Positions 18,861-28,247 of a stretch of 44,212 nucleotides of DNA are shown piece after piece; positions within the stretch are counted from its first letter, which is position 1; every line of letters begins with the position of its first letter. The stretch spans positions 1-44,212 of the forward strand of contig JAIRVR010000020.1 of assembly GCA_031253795.1 (NCBI GenBank). Direction: 5' to 3'. The notes under the pieces were generated by a model. It did no database searches. It had not been told where the DNA came from and saw only the letters and a program-made list of their open reading frames with translations. The stretch comes from Burkholderiaceae bacterium (GTDB lineage: Bacteria; Pseudomonadota; Gammaproteobacteria; Burkholderiales; Burkholderiaceae_C). Both the position numbers and the translations under genes were made by a program.

Positions 18861-19844
18861 CTACAGCCCGCGCCACTCCTCGCGCCCCGCCAGCGCGGCC
18901 ACCCACCGGGTGATATCGCGCTGGTCGGTCTGGGTGCGCAGCTCCTGGTAGGCCAGCTCAGCCTGCGGGTAACGGCGGCGCAGCAGGTTCAGCCACTGCT
19001 TGAGTCGGCCCGCACGCTGGCGTGGCTCCAGGTCCTCGCAGACCATTTCCCAGAAGCGCTGTACCTGGGGAATCAGCTCCGGCCACGCCACGGCATGCTG
19101 GCCCGCGCCCGGTTCAGCCCCTTGCACGGCCGCCCGGATGGCCAGGGCCAGGCCCGGATCGGCGACGATGCCGCGGCCCAGCATGAGGTCGCCGCAGCCC
19201 GATTGCTCACGGCAGCGCAACGCGTCCTCCACGGTCCAGATCTCCCCGTTGGCGATCACGGGGACGGCCACGGCCTCACGGACGCGCGGTATCAGCTCCC
19301 AATAGGCAGGCGGCCGGTAGCCATCGAGCTTGGTGCGCGCATGGACGACGATTTCGCAGGCGCCGCCCTGCTCCATGGCCTGGGCGCATTCGCGCATCAG
19401 GCCGCTGTCATGAAAGCCCAGGCGCATCTTGGCCGACACCGGCATGGCGGCCGGCACGGCCGCGCGCACGGCAGCCACCACGCGTGCGATCTGCGCAGGA
19501 TCCTGCAACAGGGCTGCCCCTCCGCCATGGCGATTCACCACCTTGGCCGGACAGCCAAAATTCAGGTCGATGCCCTCGGGCCCGAGCCGGGCCAGATTGG
19601 CTGCGTTGGCTGCCATGCTGTCCGGGTCCGAACCCAGCAACTGGGCACGCACCGGCACGCCGGCCAGGGTGCGGCTGCCATTGCGCAACTCGGGCATGGT
19701 ACGCAGGAATACCTTGTCGGGCAGCAGCGAGCCCGTGACCCGGATGAATTCCGAGACACAGCGGTCTGCACCGCCCACGCGCGTGAGAACATCGCGCAGC
19801 ACAAAGTCGAGCAAGCCCTCCATGGGCGCCAGCAAGAGTTTCAT
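18861..19844 (-). CDS. dusC: tRNA-dihydrouridine(16) synthase
   Basis: This FMN-dependent enzyme reduces uridine 16 in the D-loop of tRNA. The 327-residue TIM barrel starts KLLLAPMEGLLDFVLRDVLTRVGG. It has the catalytic Cys98 in LNFGCPAKVVNRHGGGAALL and the FMN-binding AKMRLGF, VHARTKLDGY and NGEIW segments. The substitution pattern PMEG...DFVLR favours DusC over DusA or DusB. The gene is convergent with the phospholipase D gene and shares an upstream region of about 180 bases with the unknown gene at 20023. Confidence 0.92.
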   Translation of the reverse strand: MKLLLAPMEGLLDFVLRDVLTRVGGADRCVSEFIRVTGSLLPDKVFLRTMPELRNGSRTLAGVPVRAQLLGSDPDSMAANAANLARLGPEGIDLNFGCPAKVVNRHGGGAALLQDPAQIARVVAAVRAAVPAAMPVSAKMRLGFHDSGLMRECAQAMEQGGACEIVVHARTKLDGYRPPAYWELIPRVREAVAVPVIANGEIWTVEDALRCREQSGCGDLMLGRGIVADPGLALAIRAAVQGAEPGAGQHAVAWPELIPQVQRFWEMVCEDLEPRQRAGRLKQWLNLLRRRYPQAELAYQELRTQTDQRDITRWVAALAGREEWRGL

Positions 19845-19949
19845 CGCCTTGGGTCACAGTCCCTTGCGGGCTCCGTCCTTTTCGTTCCAGGGGCGGCCAG
19901 GGCCGCGGCAGGCGATTGTGCCCTCGCAAAGACCGTGTCCGCTGCCTCT

Positions 19950-19994
19950 TCGTCATACCCCCTTCACGCCACTGTCATTCATGTAACGTGCAAT
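19950..19994 (+). promoter_or_regulatory. candidate Pho box (three 11-base-spaced half sites) and -10
   Basis: TCGTCA, CCTTCA and CTGTCA occur with their TCA cores at 19953, 19964 and 19975, exactly 11 bases apart. That is the spacing of PhoB half-sites (consensus CTGTCA). TGCAAT at 19989-19994 could serve as a -10. The arrangement points at the gene starting at 20023. PhoB control is inferred from spacing and half-site similarity only. Confidence 0.4.
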
Positions 19995-20022
19995 CGGGGT
20001 TGACCGCAACATCCAGGCCGCC

Positions 20023-20547
20023 ATGCAGCTGCAAAAAACCGCCAAGGCTCTCGAGGAGCTACAGCCCGGCCGCCGGAGCCTGCCGCAGCGCGCCCGTTCC
20101 CTGCTGCTGATGGCCGACCGCCGCCCCGAACATGAACTGCACGAAATCTTCGGCGCCGAGGCCGGCAGCCTGATCCAGCAACTGATAGACAGCGGCCACC
20201 TGCTGCGGCTGGCGCACGACACACCCGCCGAAACCCCGCCTCCGCGCATGGCGCCAGTCCAGGCCGCAGCCACCACACCGCCACCCGCGGCCGCCAGCGC
20301 ACTCAATCTCGCGGGCACACGCATGTACCTGTTCGATCTGTGCGAGCGCATGTTCGCCAACCGCCATGAGGACCAGGCCCGCGTGCTGCGCGAGCTGCTG
20401 CGAGAGGCGCGTGACCTGCCCGCGCTCCAGGCGGCCGCCCTGTCCATGCTCGAAGCCGTCCAGCATCATGCTGGCGAAGAACGCGCCCAGGCACTGCGCG
20501 AGCGCCTGCAGCATTTGCTGCAGCAGGAAGCCGCAGCCGGCGCCTGA
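20023..20547 (+). CDS. Conserved-looking hypothetical protein with helical C-terminus
   Basis: This is a 174-residue soluble protein without a signal peptide. The first 70 residues (SLPQRARSLLLMADRRPEHELHEIFGAEAGSLIQQLIDSGHL) look like a small helical or winged-helix module. A Pro/Ala linker at about 70-95 follows. The C-terminal part, from MYLFDLCERMFANRHEDQARVLRELL, is highly helical. The layout resembles proteins that end a regulator or adaptor, but I do not recognise a named family. A weak AGG lies before the ATG, and a Pho-box-like array sits just upstream. The strong codon usage and composition support a real gene. Confidence 0.7.
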   Translation: MQLQKTAKALEELQPGRRSLPQRARSLLLMADRRPEHELHEIFGAEAGSLIQQLIDSGHLLRLAHDTPAETPPPRMAPVQAAATTPPPAAASALNLAGTRMYLFDLCERMFANRHEDQARVLRELLREARDLPALQAAALSMLEAVQHHAGEERAQALRERLQHLLQQEAAAGA

Positions 20548-20563
20548 GCAGGGAACGTCGGTC

Positions 20564-21775
20564 CTAGGCCTGAGCGGCCAGGCGCCACAGCGAAGTGACT
20601 TCGGCGGCCCGTGCCGCATGCAGCGGGTCGGCTGCATCCGTGGACTTGCCGTGGCGCGGCCGGATGTCCTCGCGGCCCAGCACCTGCAGACCTGCATCCT
20701 CCACCCAGGCCAGCAACTGCTCGCGCGAGCGCAGCCCCAGGTGTTCGGCCAGGTCCGACACGATCAGCCAGCCCTCGCCACCCGGCAGCAGATGGGCCGC
20801 CAGCCCCTGCAGGAAGCCGCGCAGCATGCGACTGTCTTCATCGTAGACAGCCTGCTCGAGCAGCGAGCCGGCCTTGCCCGGCAGCCAGGGCGGGTTGCAG
20901 ACCACCAGGGCGGCACGGCCTTGCGGAAACAGGTCCTCGCGCACCAGACTCACGCGTGGCCCCAGCCCCAGGCGCCGCAGATTGTCCCTGGCACATGCCA
21001 GGGCCCGCTCGCTGAGATCGGTGGCCACCACCTGTTTCACGCCACGGCGCAGCAGCAGGGCCGACAACACCCCCGTTCCCACGCCGATGTCCCAGACCGG
21101 GGCCTGGTCCGTCAGGGCCGCCGCCGGCAAGGGCGCACGGGCCACCAGGTCGAGGTACTCACCGCGCACGGGAGAAAACACGCCGTAGTGCGGATGGATG
21201 CGCCATGGGTCCATGCCGGGGATGGACAGCTCCACCCCCTTCTTGCGCCATTCATGGGCGCCCAGGGCCCCCAGCAGCTCGCGCAGCGGCACCAGCACAC
21301 TGCGGGCCTCACCGTCCGCAGGCAATTCGCCCCAGGCCTCCCGGCAGGCCACGCTCCAGTCGGGGGCGCGGCGCAGCGCGCAATGCCATTGCGCATCCAG
21401 CTCGATCAGCAGACTGGAAAGAATGCGCGCACGCTGTGCCTGCGCCTGGCGGTGCAGATGGAAAGCATGGGGAAAGGCCGGCGGCACTGCAGCGCCTGCG
21501 GGCTTGCGGGCCCGCGGCTTCTTGTCCAGCCGTCGACCCAGCGCCAGCAACAGCTGGCGTGCATTGTGGAAATCACCGCGCCACAGCATGGCCGTGCCTT
21601 CGCAGGCCTTGCGGTAGGCCAGATCGGCCGGCAGGCTGTCGTCGGCCGTTTCGATGCGGCGCAGCGCAGCCATGCTGCTGTCGGCACGCCAAAGTGCGCT
21701 GCGCGGCGCAGCCTGCTCCTGCCACTGCAGCAGGGCCCAGCTCGGAGATGAGGACATGGCCTGCTGTTGTTGCAT
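20564..21775 (-). CDS. Class I SAM-dependent methyltransferase (small-domain/HemK-like)
   Basis: This 403-residue protein has a methyltransferase domain in its second half. SAM motif I is VWDIGVGTGVLSALLL (DIGVGTG at 229-235), and motif IV is NPPW at 294-297. The NPPW tetrapeptide is typical of N-methylating enzymes that act on amino groups of glutamine, adenine or guanine. The N-terminal 200 residues show no recognised domain. The substrate is therefore unknown; RNA or protein N-methylation is a reasonable guess. An alternative start is the ATG at 21757, and neither start has a good Shine-Dalgarno sequence. The 3' end is convergent with the gene at 20023. Confidence 0.82.
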   Translation of the reverse strand: MQQQQAMSSSPSWALLQWQEQAAPRSALWRADSSMAALRRIETADDSLPADLAYRKACEGTAMLWRGDFHNARQLLLALGRRLDKKPRARKPAGAAVPPAFPHAFHLHRQAQAQRARILSSLLIELDAQWHCALRRAPDWSVACREAWGELPADGEARSVLVPLRELLGALGAHEWRKKGVELSIPGMDPWRIHPHYGVFSPVRGEYLDLVARAPLPAAALTDQAPVWDIGVGTGVLSALLLRRGVKQVVATDLSERALACARDNLRRLGLGPRVSLVREDLFPQGRAALVVCNPPWLPGKAGSLLEQAVYDEDSRMLRGFLQGLAAHLLPGGEGWLIVSDLAEHLGLRSREQLLAWVEDAGLQVLGREDIRPRHGKSTDAADPLHAARAAEVTSLWRLAAQA

Positions 21776-21799
21776 GGCAATAAAACCCGGTTGTCGCCG

Positions 21800-22321
21800 T
21801 CAGTTGAGCGGGCGCTTGAGACGGACTTCCTCGATCTTGAGGGCGCCGACCTGGGCCGTCTTGGCGGTGGACATCTCGCGCTTGAAGCCGGCGAGCTCAT
21901 GAAAACGCAGGGCGCGCTCGTTGCGCAGCGGCACCCAGGACGTCACATTGGTACAGCCCTCTTCAAGAAGGCCGTCGCGGGCGGCATCCCACAGGGCCAC
22001 GCCCACGCCCTGGTTCCAGTGCGTGGGAGCGGCATAGATGGCCCAGATCTCGCCCGTGGTCTGGCGCGACTTCTCGTCGCGCGAACGGTCAAAACCCACG
22101 AAGCCGACGATCTTGTCGCCATCGATGGCCACCTGCACCTGGGGCTCGCAGAACTCAATGGCTTCGCGCCAGTAGGCCTGGCGCTTTTCGACCGACGACA
22201 TGCTTTTCAGCTGGTCGTCGGGAACCAGCCCTCGGTAAGCCTCCATGGCGGAAGCAGTATGGATCTGGGCAATCGCTTTTGCATCGCGGAGGGTGGCTGG
22301 ACGAACCTGAATACTAGACAT
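21800..22321 (-). CDS. GNAT-family N-acetyltransferase
   Basis: This is a 173-residue Gcn5-related acetyltransferase. It opens with IQVRPATLRDAKAIAQIHTASAMEAYRGLVPDDQL, common in acetyltransferases of the RimI/PhnO-like group. The acetyl-CoA motif is GEIWAIYAAPTHWNQGVGVALWDAA, and the C-terminal RALRFHELAGFKRE is the usual motif B. The substrate cannot be assigned. No Shine-Dalgarno sequence is visible before the ATG at 22321. An inverted repeat lies 22-50 bases upstream. It lies downstream of the methyltransferase in position but is transcribed first on this strand. Confidence 0.88.
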   Translation of the reverse strand: MSSIQVRPATLRDAKAIAQIHTASAMEAYRGLVPDDQLKSMSSVEKRQAYWREAIEFCEPQVQVAIDGDKIVGFVGFDRSRDEKSRQTTGEIWAIYAAPTHWNQGVGVALWDAARDGLLEEGCTNVTSWVPLRNERALRFHELAGFKREMSTAKTAQVGALKIEEVRLKRPLN

Positions 22322-22342
22322 GGAAAAAACGAAACGAAAACA

Positions 22343-22371
22343 GGTGAAAATGGGAGGGCGTGATTTTCACC
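22343..22371 (-). promoter_or_regulatory. perfect 9-bp inverted repeat upstream of the GNAT gene
   Basis: GGTGAAAAT and ATTTTCACC flank an 11-base spacer just ahead of the GNAT start. On the minus strand it is followed by a T-rich stretch, so it could be a terminator or attenuator as well as a protein-binding operator. Confidence 0.45.
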
Positions 22372-22574
22372 GGAAACGCGCTTTTTGCATCCGTGATGGT
22401 TCTTAGCCATGCACGCAAGTACGGCTGTGCGCGATTTCTTGCCCTCGGCAATGGGTTGTGCTAGGTGCTCACCAAAAAAGAGCAGCCAAGGCTTTGGTTT
22501 CAAGGGCTACCAAGGAATTGATTGACAATTGCCCTGGAAGCTGCAAGGCCTTGCAGGCCTGTCGGCAGTGTCGC

Positions 22575-24014
22575 TCAAAGCCAGCGCCGCATCCAGCCCA
22601 TGATGCGGTCGAAACGCGCTCCATAGGGCGGATACAGCAGCGAAGCTGCAGACCAGCGCGACTGCACGAAGACCGCCTTCTGGTGGCTCAGGCGAACAAA
22701 GCCCTGCTCGGAATGGTAAGCCCCCCATCCGCTGTCCCCTACGCCGCCAAACGGCAGATTGTCGTGCGCGAAATGCAGCAAGGTGTCATTCACGCTCACA
22801 CCACCGCTGACCGTACGCGCCAGCACGGCATCGCGCGTCTTTTCGTCGCGGCCGAACCAGTACAGGGCCAGCGGCCGGGGACCGGCATTGATGGCCTGCA
22901 CCACATCATCGAACCGGTCGTAGCTGATCACGGGCAGGATGGGGCCGAAAATCTCCTCCTGCATCAGCTGCATCTGGCCCGTGGCGCCGAAGACCAGGGC
23001 CGGGGCCATCTGCCGTTCCACGGCATCGCCCCATGCCGGCTCGCCCGTGCCGTCCTGGCGCGCACCGGCATCCTCGATCCACTCGACATGCGCGCCCTGC
23101 CCCTGGGCCTGGCGCAGCATCTGGCGCAGGCGGGCCAGGTGTCGCTTGGTCAGGATGGAAGCGTAGTCGGGGTTGCCCGCAAAACGCGGGAACAGCCGCT
23201 GCGACGCGCGGCGGAAAGCCTCGGTGAAGGCCGCCTCCTGGCCACGCGGCAACAGCACATAGTCGGGTGCGATGCAGGTCTGGCCGGCATTGACCAGCTT
23301 GCCATGTGCGATCTTGAGGGCCGCATCGTCCAGGTCGCAGTCATGGGCCAGGATACAGGGCGACTTGCCCCCCAGCTCCAGCGTGGTGGGCGTCAGATGG
23401 GCTGCAGCGGCCTGGGCCACACGGCGCCCCACGGCCGTGGAGCCCGTGAACAGCAGATGGTCGAAGTGCAGGCCCGAGAACTGGGTGGCCACGCTGACAT
23501 CGCCTTCAATGACGGCGAACTCCTCAGGCGCGAAGAACTGCCCCACCAGGGCCGCCAGCTGGGCCGAAGTATGGGGCGTGAGCTCGCTGGGCTTGAGCAT
23601 GACGCGGTTGCCCGCGGCCAGCGCCGTGATGGCCGGCCCCAGGGCCAGTTGCACGGGGTAGTTCCAGGGCGCGATCACGCCGACCACCCCCAGAGGCTGG
23701 CGCTCTATCCAGCCCCTTCCCGGCATGAGCATCAGCGGCGTGCGCACCCGCTGGCGCCGTGACCAGCGCGGCAAATGCCGGAGCGTGTGCTTGAGCAGAT
23801 TGCGCAATACCAGCATTTCCACCATCTCGGTCAGCCGCGCGGAACGCATGCCGAAATCGGCCTGCACGGCTGCCGCCAGCACGGGACCATGCTCCTCGAG
23901 CAAGGCCTGCATGCGCAGCAGCCGCTCTCGGCGCACCAGCAAGGGCACGTCGGTCTGGGCACGGCTGGCCTGGTACTGGAGATCGAAGATGCGGTGGAGA
24001 TCCATCTGGGTCAT
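22575..24014 (-). CDS. Coniferyl aldehyde dehydrogenase-like aldehyde dehydrogenase
   Basis: This 479-residue NAD(P)-dependent aldehyde dehydrogenase has the catalytic cysteine C247 in NAGQTCIAPDY, the general-base glutamate in TLELGGKSPC and the nucleotide loop LLFTGSTAVGRRV. The PWNYPVQLALGPAITALAAGN segment and the short C-terminus fit the class 3-type group that includes coniferyl aldehyde dehydrogenase (CalB). These enzymes oxidise aromatic or medium-chain aldehydes. The substrate is inferred by family resemblance only. The gene is monocistronic in appearance. The start at 24014 has no clear Shine-Dalgarno sequence, and in-frame ATG at 24005 is possible. Confidence 0.88.
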   Translation of the reverse strand: MTQMDLHRIFDLQYQASRAQTDVPLLVRRERLLRMQALLEEHGPVLAAAVQADFGMRSARLTEMVEMLVLRNLLKHTLRHLPRWSRRQRVRTPLMLMPGRGWIERQPLGVVGVIAPWNYPVQLALGPAITALAAGNRVMLKPSELTPHTSAQLAALVGQFFAPEEFAVIEGDVSVATQFSGLHFDHLLFTGSTAVGRRVAQAAAAHLTPTTLELGGKSPCILAHDCDLDDAALKIAHGKLVNAGQTCIAPDYVLLPRGQEAAFTEAFRRASQRLFPRFAGNPDYASILTKRHLARLRQMLRQAQGQGAHVEWIEDAGARQDGTGEPAWGDAVERQMAPALVFGATGQMQLMQEEIFGPILPVISYDRFDDVVQAINAGPRPLALYWFGRDEKTRDAVLARTVSGGVSVNDTLLHFAHDNLPFGGVGDSGWGAYHSEQGFVRLSHQKAVFVQSRWSAASLLYPPYGARFDRIMGWMRRWL

Positions 24015-24097
24015 ACAGGCTCGATGATAGGAAGGAACATGGACGGACGGCCACGCTCAGCCTGGACGGCCGGGGCAATGCGCCCTGGCGCCGCGGG

Positions 24098-24127
24098 ATA
24101 AAAAAAGGGAGCCCTGCACGGGCTCCC
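24098..24127 (-). terminator. Rho-independent terminator after the clpB-membrane protein unit
   Basis: On the minus strand GGGAGCCC and GGGCTCCC form an 8-bp stem around a five-base loop, followed by TTTTTT and TAT. It lies about 80 bases after the stop of the small membrane protein, which is transcribed from the clpB side. Confidence 0.8.
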
Positions 24128-24208
24128 CGGGATACCGACTATACGTGCGCCGGCGCGTGGCCCCTGGCCCCAGATGCGCGGGCCGCGTAACGGCTGCTGC
24201 AAAACGCT

Positions 24209-24553
24209 TCAATCACGGACTTCGCGCGGCTGCACGTCGGTCACCTCCGCAGCTCCGGGCAGTACGCCGGCGCGGCGGCCCGCGCCATCGGCCGCGCCGT
24301 AGGCGCGCTGCGGCCGCTGCGCCATCCACTCCGAGCCCGAGCGGTAGACGGTCTGCCAGCCCGCGCGGGGGCTCATGCGCATCGCCCAGGGCGTGACAGG
24401 CTGGCCCGTGAGCCTGGCCCACAGCGCCCGTATGCCCCACAGCAGCGCCAGCAGCGCTGCCACGGTCAGCAGGCTGACAAAGAAAACCAGGCCGATGAGC
24501 ATCAGCGCAATGCGTACGGCCCAACGGGTCAAGGTAGTGACGAAATCGTTCAA
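24209..24553 (-). CDS. Small membrane protein of unknown function (TTG start)
   Basis: This ORF encodes 114 residues. Its first codon is TTG, supported by AGGAAAGG 6 bases upstream; the next in-frame ATG is 17 codons further on. One long hydrophobic segment runs from about residue 12 to 42 (WAVRIALMLIGLVFFVSLLTVAALLALLWGIRALWA), probably one or two membrane passes. The C-terminal half is hydrophilic and rich in Ala, Gly and Arg, with no recognised motif. It lies 30 bases after the clpB stop on the same strand and may be co-transcribed with it. Confidence 0.7.
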   Translation of the reverse strand: MNDFVTTLTRWAVRIALMLIGLVFFVSLLTVAALLALLWGIRALWARLTGQPVTPWAMRMSPRAGWQTVYRSGSEWMAQRPQRAYGAADGAGRRAGVLPGAAEVTDVQPREVRD

Positions 24554-24583
24554 AGCAAAGCCTTTCCTGGCAGGTCCGGCGCG

Positions 24584-27196
24584 TCAGGCGGAGCCTGCCG
24601 CGTCGAACCGGAATACCCCCGGCTCCTGGACCGGGTCCACATGCACCGCGATCGTGGTCTTGGGCGGGAAACGCCCCTCCAGCAGCAGCCTGGACAGCGG
24701 GTTTTCAATCCGCTGCTGTATGGCACGCTTGAGCGGCCGGGCCCCGAACACGGGATCGAAGCCCACCTTGGCCAGTTCGGCCAGCGCCTGATCGGACACC
24801 TGCAGTGCAAGGTCCATTTTCTCCAAACGCCGCTCCAGCAGCTTGAGCTGTATCCGCGCAATGGACTCGATATTTTTCGCGTCCAGCGCGTGGAAGACCA
24901 CGGTCTCATCGATGCGGTTGAGGAATTCGGGTCGGAAATGGTTCTTGAGTTCCCCCCAGACCGCATCCTTTACGTCATCGTAATCCTCGCCCACCATGGA
25001 CTGGATCAGCAAAGAGCCTATGTTGCTGGTCATCACGATGACCGTGTTCTTGAAATCCACGGTCCGCCCCTGGCCGTCGGTCAGCCGGCCGTCGTCCAGC
25101 ACCTGCAACAGCACGTTGAAGACGTCGGGGTGTGCTTTTTCCACCTCGTCGAGCAGCAGCACGCTGTAGGGCTTGCGGCGTACGGCCTCGGTCAGGTAGC
25201 CACCTTCCTCGTAGCCCACGTAGCCGGGTGGCGCTCCGATCAGGCGGGCCACGGAATGCTTTTCCATGAACTCGCTCATGTCGATGCGCACCAGATGGTC
25301 CTCGCTGTCAAACAGGAAGCCGGCCAGCGCCTTGCACAGCTCCGTCTTGCCCACGCCCGTAGGGCCCAGGAACAGGAAGGAGCCGGTGGGGCGGTTGGGA
25401 TCCGACAGGCCGGAGCGCGAGCGGCGTATGGCATTGGCCACGGCCGAGATGGCCTCATCCTGGCCGACCACGCGCTCGTGCAGCTTGTCCTCCATGTGCA
25501 GCAGCTTGTCCTTTTCGCCCTGCATCATCTTGGCCACGGGGATGCCCGTGGCACGGCTGACCACCTCGGCGATCTCCTCGGCACCGACCTGGGTGCGCAG
25601 CAGCCTGTGGGCGGGCCTACCGGACTGGCCCTGCTCGTTGGCCTGGACTTCATTGAGCTGCTTTTCCAGCGTCGGCAACTTGCCGTACTGCAGCTCGGCC
25701 ACCTTGTTGAAGTCGCCCTTGCGCTTGAGCTCGTCGATCTGGATGCGGATCTGGTCGATTTCCTTGCGGATCTGCTCCGAGCCCTGGGCACTGGCCTTTT
25801 CGCTCTTCCAGATTTCCTCCAGGTCGGCGTACTCGCGCTCCAGGCTGCCGAGTTCTTCCTCGATGAGCTGCAGACGCTTTTGCGAGGCCTCGTCCTTTTC
25901 CTTCTTCATGGCCTCGCGTTCAATCTTGAGCTGGATCATGCGGCGCTCGAGCTTGTCCATGGCCTCGGGCTTGGAGTCGATCTCGATCTTGATCTTGGCT
26001 GCGGCCTCGTCGATCAGGTCGATGGCCTTGTCGGGCAGAAAGCGGTCGGTGATGTAACGGTGGCTCAGTTCGGCCGCGGCCACGATGGCAGGGTCGGTGA
26101 TGTCCACGCCGTGGTGGGCTTCATAGCGCACCTGCAGGCCGCGCAGAATGGCGATGGTGTCCTCGACCGAAGGCTCTTCCACCAGCACCTTCTGGAAGCG
26201 CCGCTCCAGCGCCGCATCCTTTTCGATGTACTTGCGGTATTCGTCCAGCGTGGTCGCACCGATGCAATGCAGCTCGCCGCGCGCCAGGGCCGGCTTGAGC
26301 ATATTGCCCGCATCCATGGCGCCATCGGCCTTGCCGGCACCGACCATGGTGTGGATCTCGTCGATGAAAAGAATGATGCGCCCCTCTTCCTGGGACACTT
26401 CCTTGAGCACGGACTTCAGGCGCTCCTCGAAGTCGCCACGGTACTTGGCGCCGGCCAGCAGGCCCGCCATGTCCAGCGAGAGCACGCGCTTGTTCTTGAG
26501 GCTTTCGGGCACTTCGCCGGCCACGATGCGCTGGGCCAGGCCCTCGACGATGGCCGTCTTGCCCACACCGGGCTCGCCAATGAGCACGGGATTGTTCTTG
26601 CTGCGGCGCTGCAGCACCTGGATGGAGCGGCGGATTTCGTCATCGCGACCGATCACGGGATCGAGCTTGCCGCTGCGCGCGCGCTCGGTCAGGTCCAGCG
26701 TGTATTTCTTGAGCGCCTCGCGCTGGCCCTCGCCCTCGGCGCTGTCCATGGTCTGCCCGCCGCGCACGGCATTGATGGCCGACTCCAGGCTGGAGCGCGT
26801 CACGCCGCTGTCCTTGAGCAACTGGCCGGCACGCGTGGAGGACGCGCTGGCATCGGTCAGGGCCAGCAGGAACAGCTCGCTGGCGATGAACTGGTCGCCA
26901 CGCCTGAGTGCCTCCTTTTCCGTGGCCTGCAGCAGCCGGCCCAGTTCGGAGCCCACCTGGACCTGGTCCTGGTGCTGCACGCGCGGCAGATCGGACAGCG
27001 CCTTTTCGGCCGCTGCCTGCAATTGCCCCACATTGGCGCCCGCGCGCTGCAGCAGCGAGCGCGGCCCTTCGTCCTGGCGCAGCAGCGCCACCAGCAGATG
27101 CAGGGGTTCGATATTCGGTTGGTCACCGCCCAGGGCCAGCGTCTGAGCGTCGGCCAGGGCTTCCTGGAACTTGGTCGTCAGTTTGTCGATTCGCAT
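24584..27196 (-). CDS. clpB: ATP-dependent chaperone ClpB
   Basis: ClpB is the hexameric disaggregase that works with DnaK to rescue aggregated proteins. The 870-residue protein has the N-domain ([22 protein letters not shown]), AAA-1 with Walker A GEPGVGKT (Lys213), and the coiled-coil middle domain at about 410-530. AAA-2 has GPTGVGKT (Lys617), followed by the C-terminal small domain. It is slightly longer than E. coli ClpB (857), with a short Gln/Ser/Gly/Arg insertion after the middle domain ([14 protein letters not shown]). It starts at 27196 with AGGAG 14 bases upstream, a long spacing. Confidence 0.97.
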   Translation of the reverse strand: MRIDKLTTKFQEALADAQTLALGGDQPNIEPLHLLVALLRQDEGPRSLLQRAGANVGQLQAAAEKALSDLPRVQHQDQVQVGSELGRLLQATEKEALRRGDQFIASELFLLALTDASASSTRAGQLLKDSGVTRSSLESAINAVRGGQTMDSAEGEGQREALKKYTLDLTERARSGKLDPVIGRDDEIRRSIQVLQRRSKNNPVLIGEPGVGKTAIVEGLAQRIVAGEVPESLKNKRVLSLDMAGLLAGAKYRGDFEERLKSVLKEVSQEEGRIILFIDEIHTMVGAGKADGAMDAGNMLKPALARGELHCIGATTLDEYRKYIEKDAALERRFQKVLVEEPSVEDTIAILRGLQVRYEAHHGVDITDPAIVAAAELSHRYITDRFLPDKAIDLIDEAAAKIKIEIDSKPEAMDKLERRMIQLKIEREAMKKEKDEASQKRLQLIEEELGSLEREYADLEEIWKSEKASAQGSEQIRKEIDQIRIQIDELKRKGDFNKVAELQYGKLPTLEKQLNEVQANEQGQSGRPAHRLLRTQVGAEEIAEVVSRATGIPVAKMMQGEKDKLLHMEDKLHERVVGQDEAISAVANAIRRSRSGLSDPNRPTGSFLFLGPTGVGKTELCKALAGFLFDSEDHLVRIDMSEFMEKHSVARLIGAPPGYVGYEEGGYLTEAVRRKPYSVLLLDEVEKAHPDVFNVLLQVLDDGRLTDGQGRTVDFKNTVIVMTSNIGSLLIQSMVGEDYDDVKDAVWGELKNHFRPEFLNRIDETVVFHALDAKNIESIARIQLKLLERRLEKMDLALQVSDQALAELAKVGFDPVFGARPLKRAIQQRIENPLSRLLLEGRFPPKTTIAVHVDPVQEPGVFRFDAAGSA

Positions 27197-27233
27197 GGTG
27201 TTTCTTTTCGCTCCTGAAACAGAGTCACTGCGA

Positions 27234-27264
27234 TTTATCTGATAGCGGGCAGGGAAATTTCAAG
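27234..27264 (-). promoter_or_regulatory. candidate clpB promoter
   Basis: CTTGAAA on the minus strand matches the heat-shock sigma-32 -35 element. GATAAA follows 18 bases downstream as a sigma-70-like -10, whereas the sigma-32 -10 (CCCCATNT) is only weakly present (CCCGCTAT, 8 bases after). Which sigma factor uses it cannot be decided. Confidence 0.35.
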
Positions 27265-27329
27265 CCACGCGCGTGGGCGCGCTCGCCGGCACTTGCGCCA
27301 CATCAAGCCAGAGACGGAGGACCGCGCCG

Positions 27330-28247
27330 TCAAGCATTGCGCTGAAAGCGCGCAAACTGCGTAGGCGTAACGCCCAAATGCGTTCGAAAGCTGCGCACCA
27401 GATGGCTGGCGCTGGAAAAGCCGCAATCCAGGGCCAGGTCGGCCAGGGCCGGGGCCTGGCGGCCCGCCAGGGCGCGCTGCGCCCTGGACAGGCGCTGCTG
27501 GAGCACCCATTCATGGACCGAGCAGCCCATGCTCTGGCGGAACATGCGCGCAAAGTGGAACTCCGACAGGCAGGCGATCCGGGCCAGCCCCGGCAGGGAC
27601 AGGGCCTTGGAATCGTGCAGATGCGCATCGACATGGGCCAGCACGCGGCGGCGCACGGCAACCGACAGGCCGCCCAAAGGCCGCTGCAGGGCCTGTGCCT
27701 GGCGCGGCGTGGCCGACTGCAGCACCAGACGGTCCACGAGCTGCTGGCCCAGGGCATCGGCCTGCAGCTGCTGCTGGGCGTCCTGCCAGTCCAGACGCAT
27801 CAGGGCCAGGGCCCCCGCGTGCAGGGCCAGATCGTCGGCGTAAATCTGGGGACGCAAGGTGCGCGAGCGCGGCTCGGCATCGAGCATGCGCACCACACGA
27901 CCAGCCCAGGCCAGGTCAGAGACATACAGGTGCAGGAACTGCACGGGCGAGCGCACCAGCCAGTGCGACTCGTCCTCGGGCGTGAAGATGCAGATGCGCC
28001 CGGGCGCCCCCATGGCCTCGGGCCTGGCCTTGAGCTGCGAGCCCTCGCCGCCGGCCAGATAGACCGACAGCGTATGGTGGCCAGGCTGGCTGTAGCGCAC
28101 CTCGTCGTCCACATTGGCCCAGACGGCCAGTTCGACGCCTTCGCTCAGGCGCACGCGGCGCTGCAGCTGGGCCTTGGAGCGTGCCAGCACCCGGCACAAA
28201 TGGCCGGGAGGCAGGGCAGGCAGCGGCGTGGGCGTCATGGCCGCCAT
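27330..28247 (-). CDS. AraC-family transcriptional regulator
   Basis: This 305-residue regulator has an N-terminal cupin-like sensor (TLSVYLAGGEGSQ, PGRICIFTPEDESHWLV) and a C-terminal pair of helix-turn-helix units. The first is around SLPGLARIACLSEFHFARMFRQSMGCSVHEWVLQQRL and the second around LADLALDCGFSSASHLVRSFRTHLGVTP. The start at 28247 (MAAMTPT) avoids overlap with the divergent gene; an ATG at 28238 is possible, and no clear Shine-Dalgarno sequence is seen. It is transcribed away from the EamA transporter at 28307 with 59 bases between, the usual place for a local regulator and its target. Confidence 0.88.
   Translation of the reverse strand: MAAMTPTPLPALPPGHLCRVLARSKAQLQRRVRLSEGVELAVWANVDDEVRYSQPGHHTLSVYLAGGEGSQLKARPEAMGAPGRICIFTPEDESHWLVRSPVQFLHLYVSDLAWAGRVVRMLDAEPRSRTLRPQIYADDLALHAGALALMRLDWQDAQQQLQADALGQQLVDRLVLQSATPRQAQALQRPLGGLSVAVRRRVLAHVDAHLHDSKALSLPGLARIACLSEFHFARMFRQSMGCSVHEWVLQQRLSRAQRALAGRQAPALADLALDCGFSSASHLVRSFRTHLGVTPTQFARFQRNA

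Noticed and set aside
22541..22556. 16-base palindrome CTGCAAGGCCTTGCAG after the aldehyde dehydrogenase gene
   Set aside because: It has no spacer for a stable RNA hairpin loop and no T-run. A dimer binding site is possible but unsupported.
24641..27217. 858-codon open frame antisense to clpB
   Set aside because: The same explanation applies: it is the reverse of the clpB coding sequence with a shadow-like composition and no independent signals.
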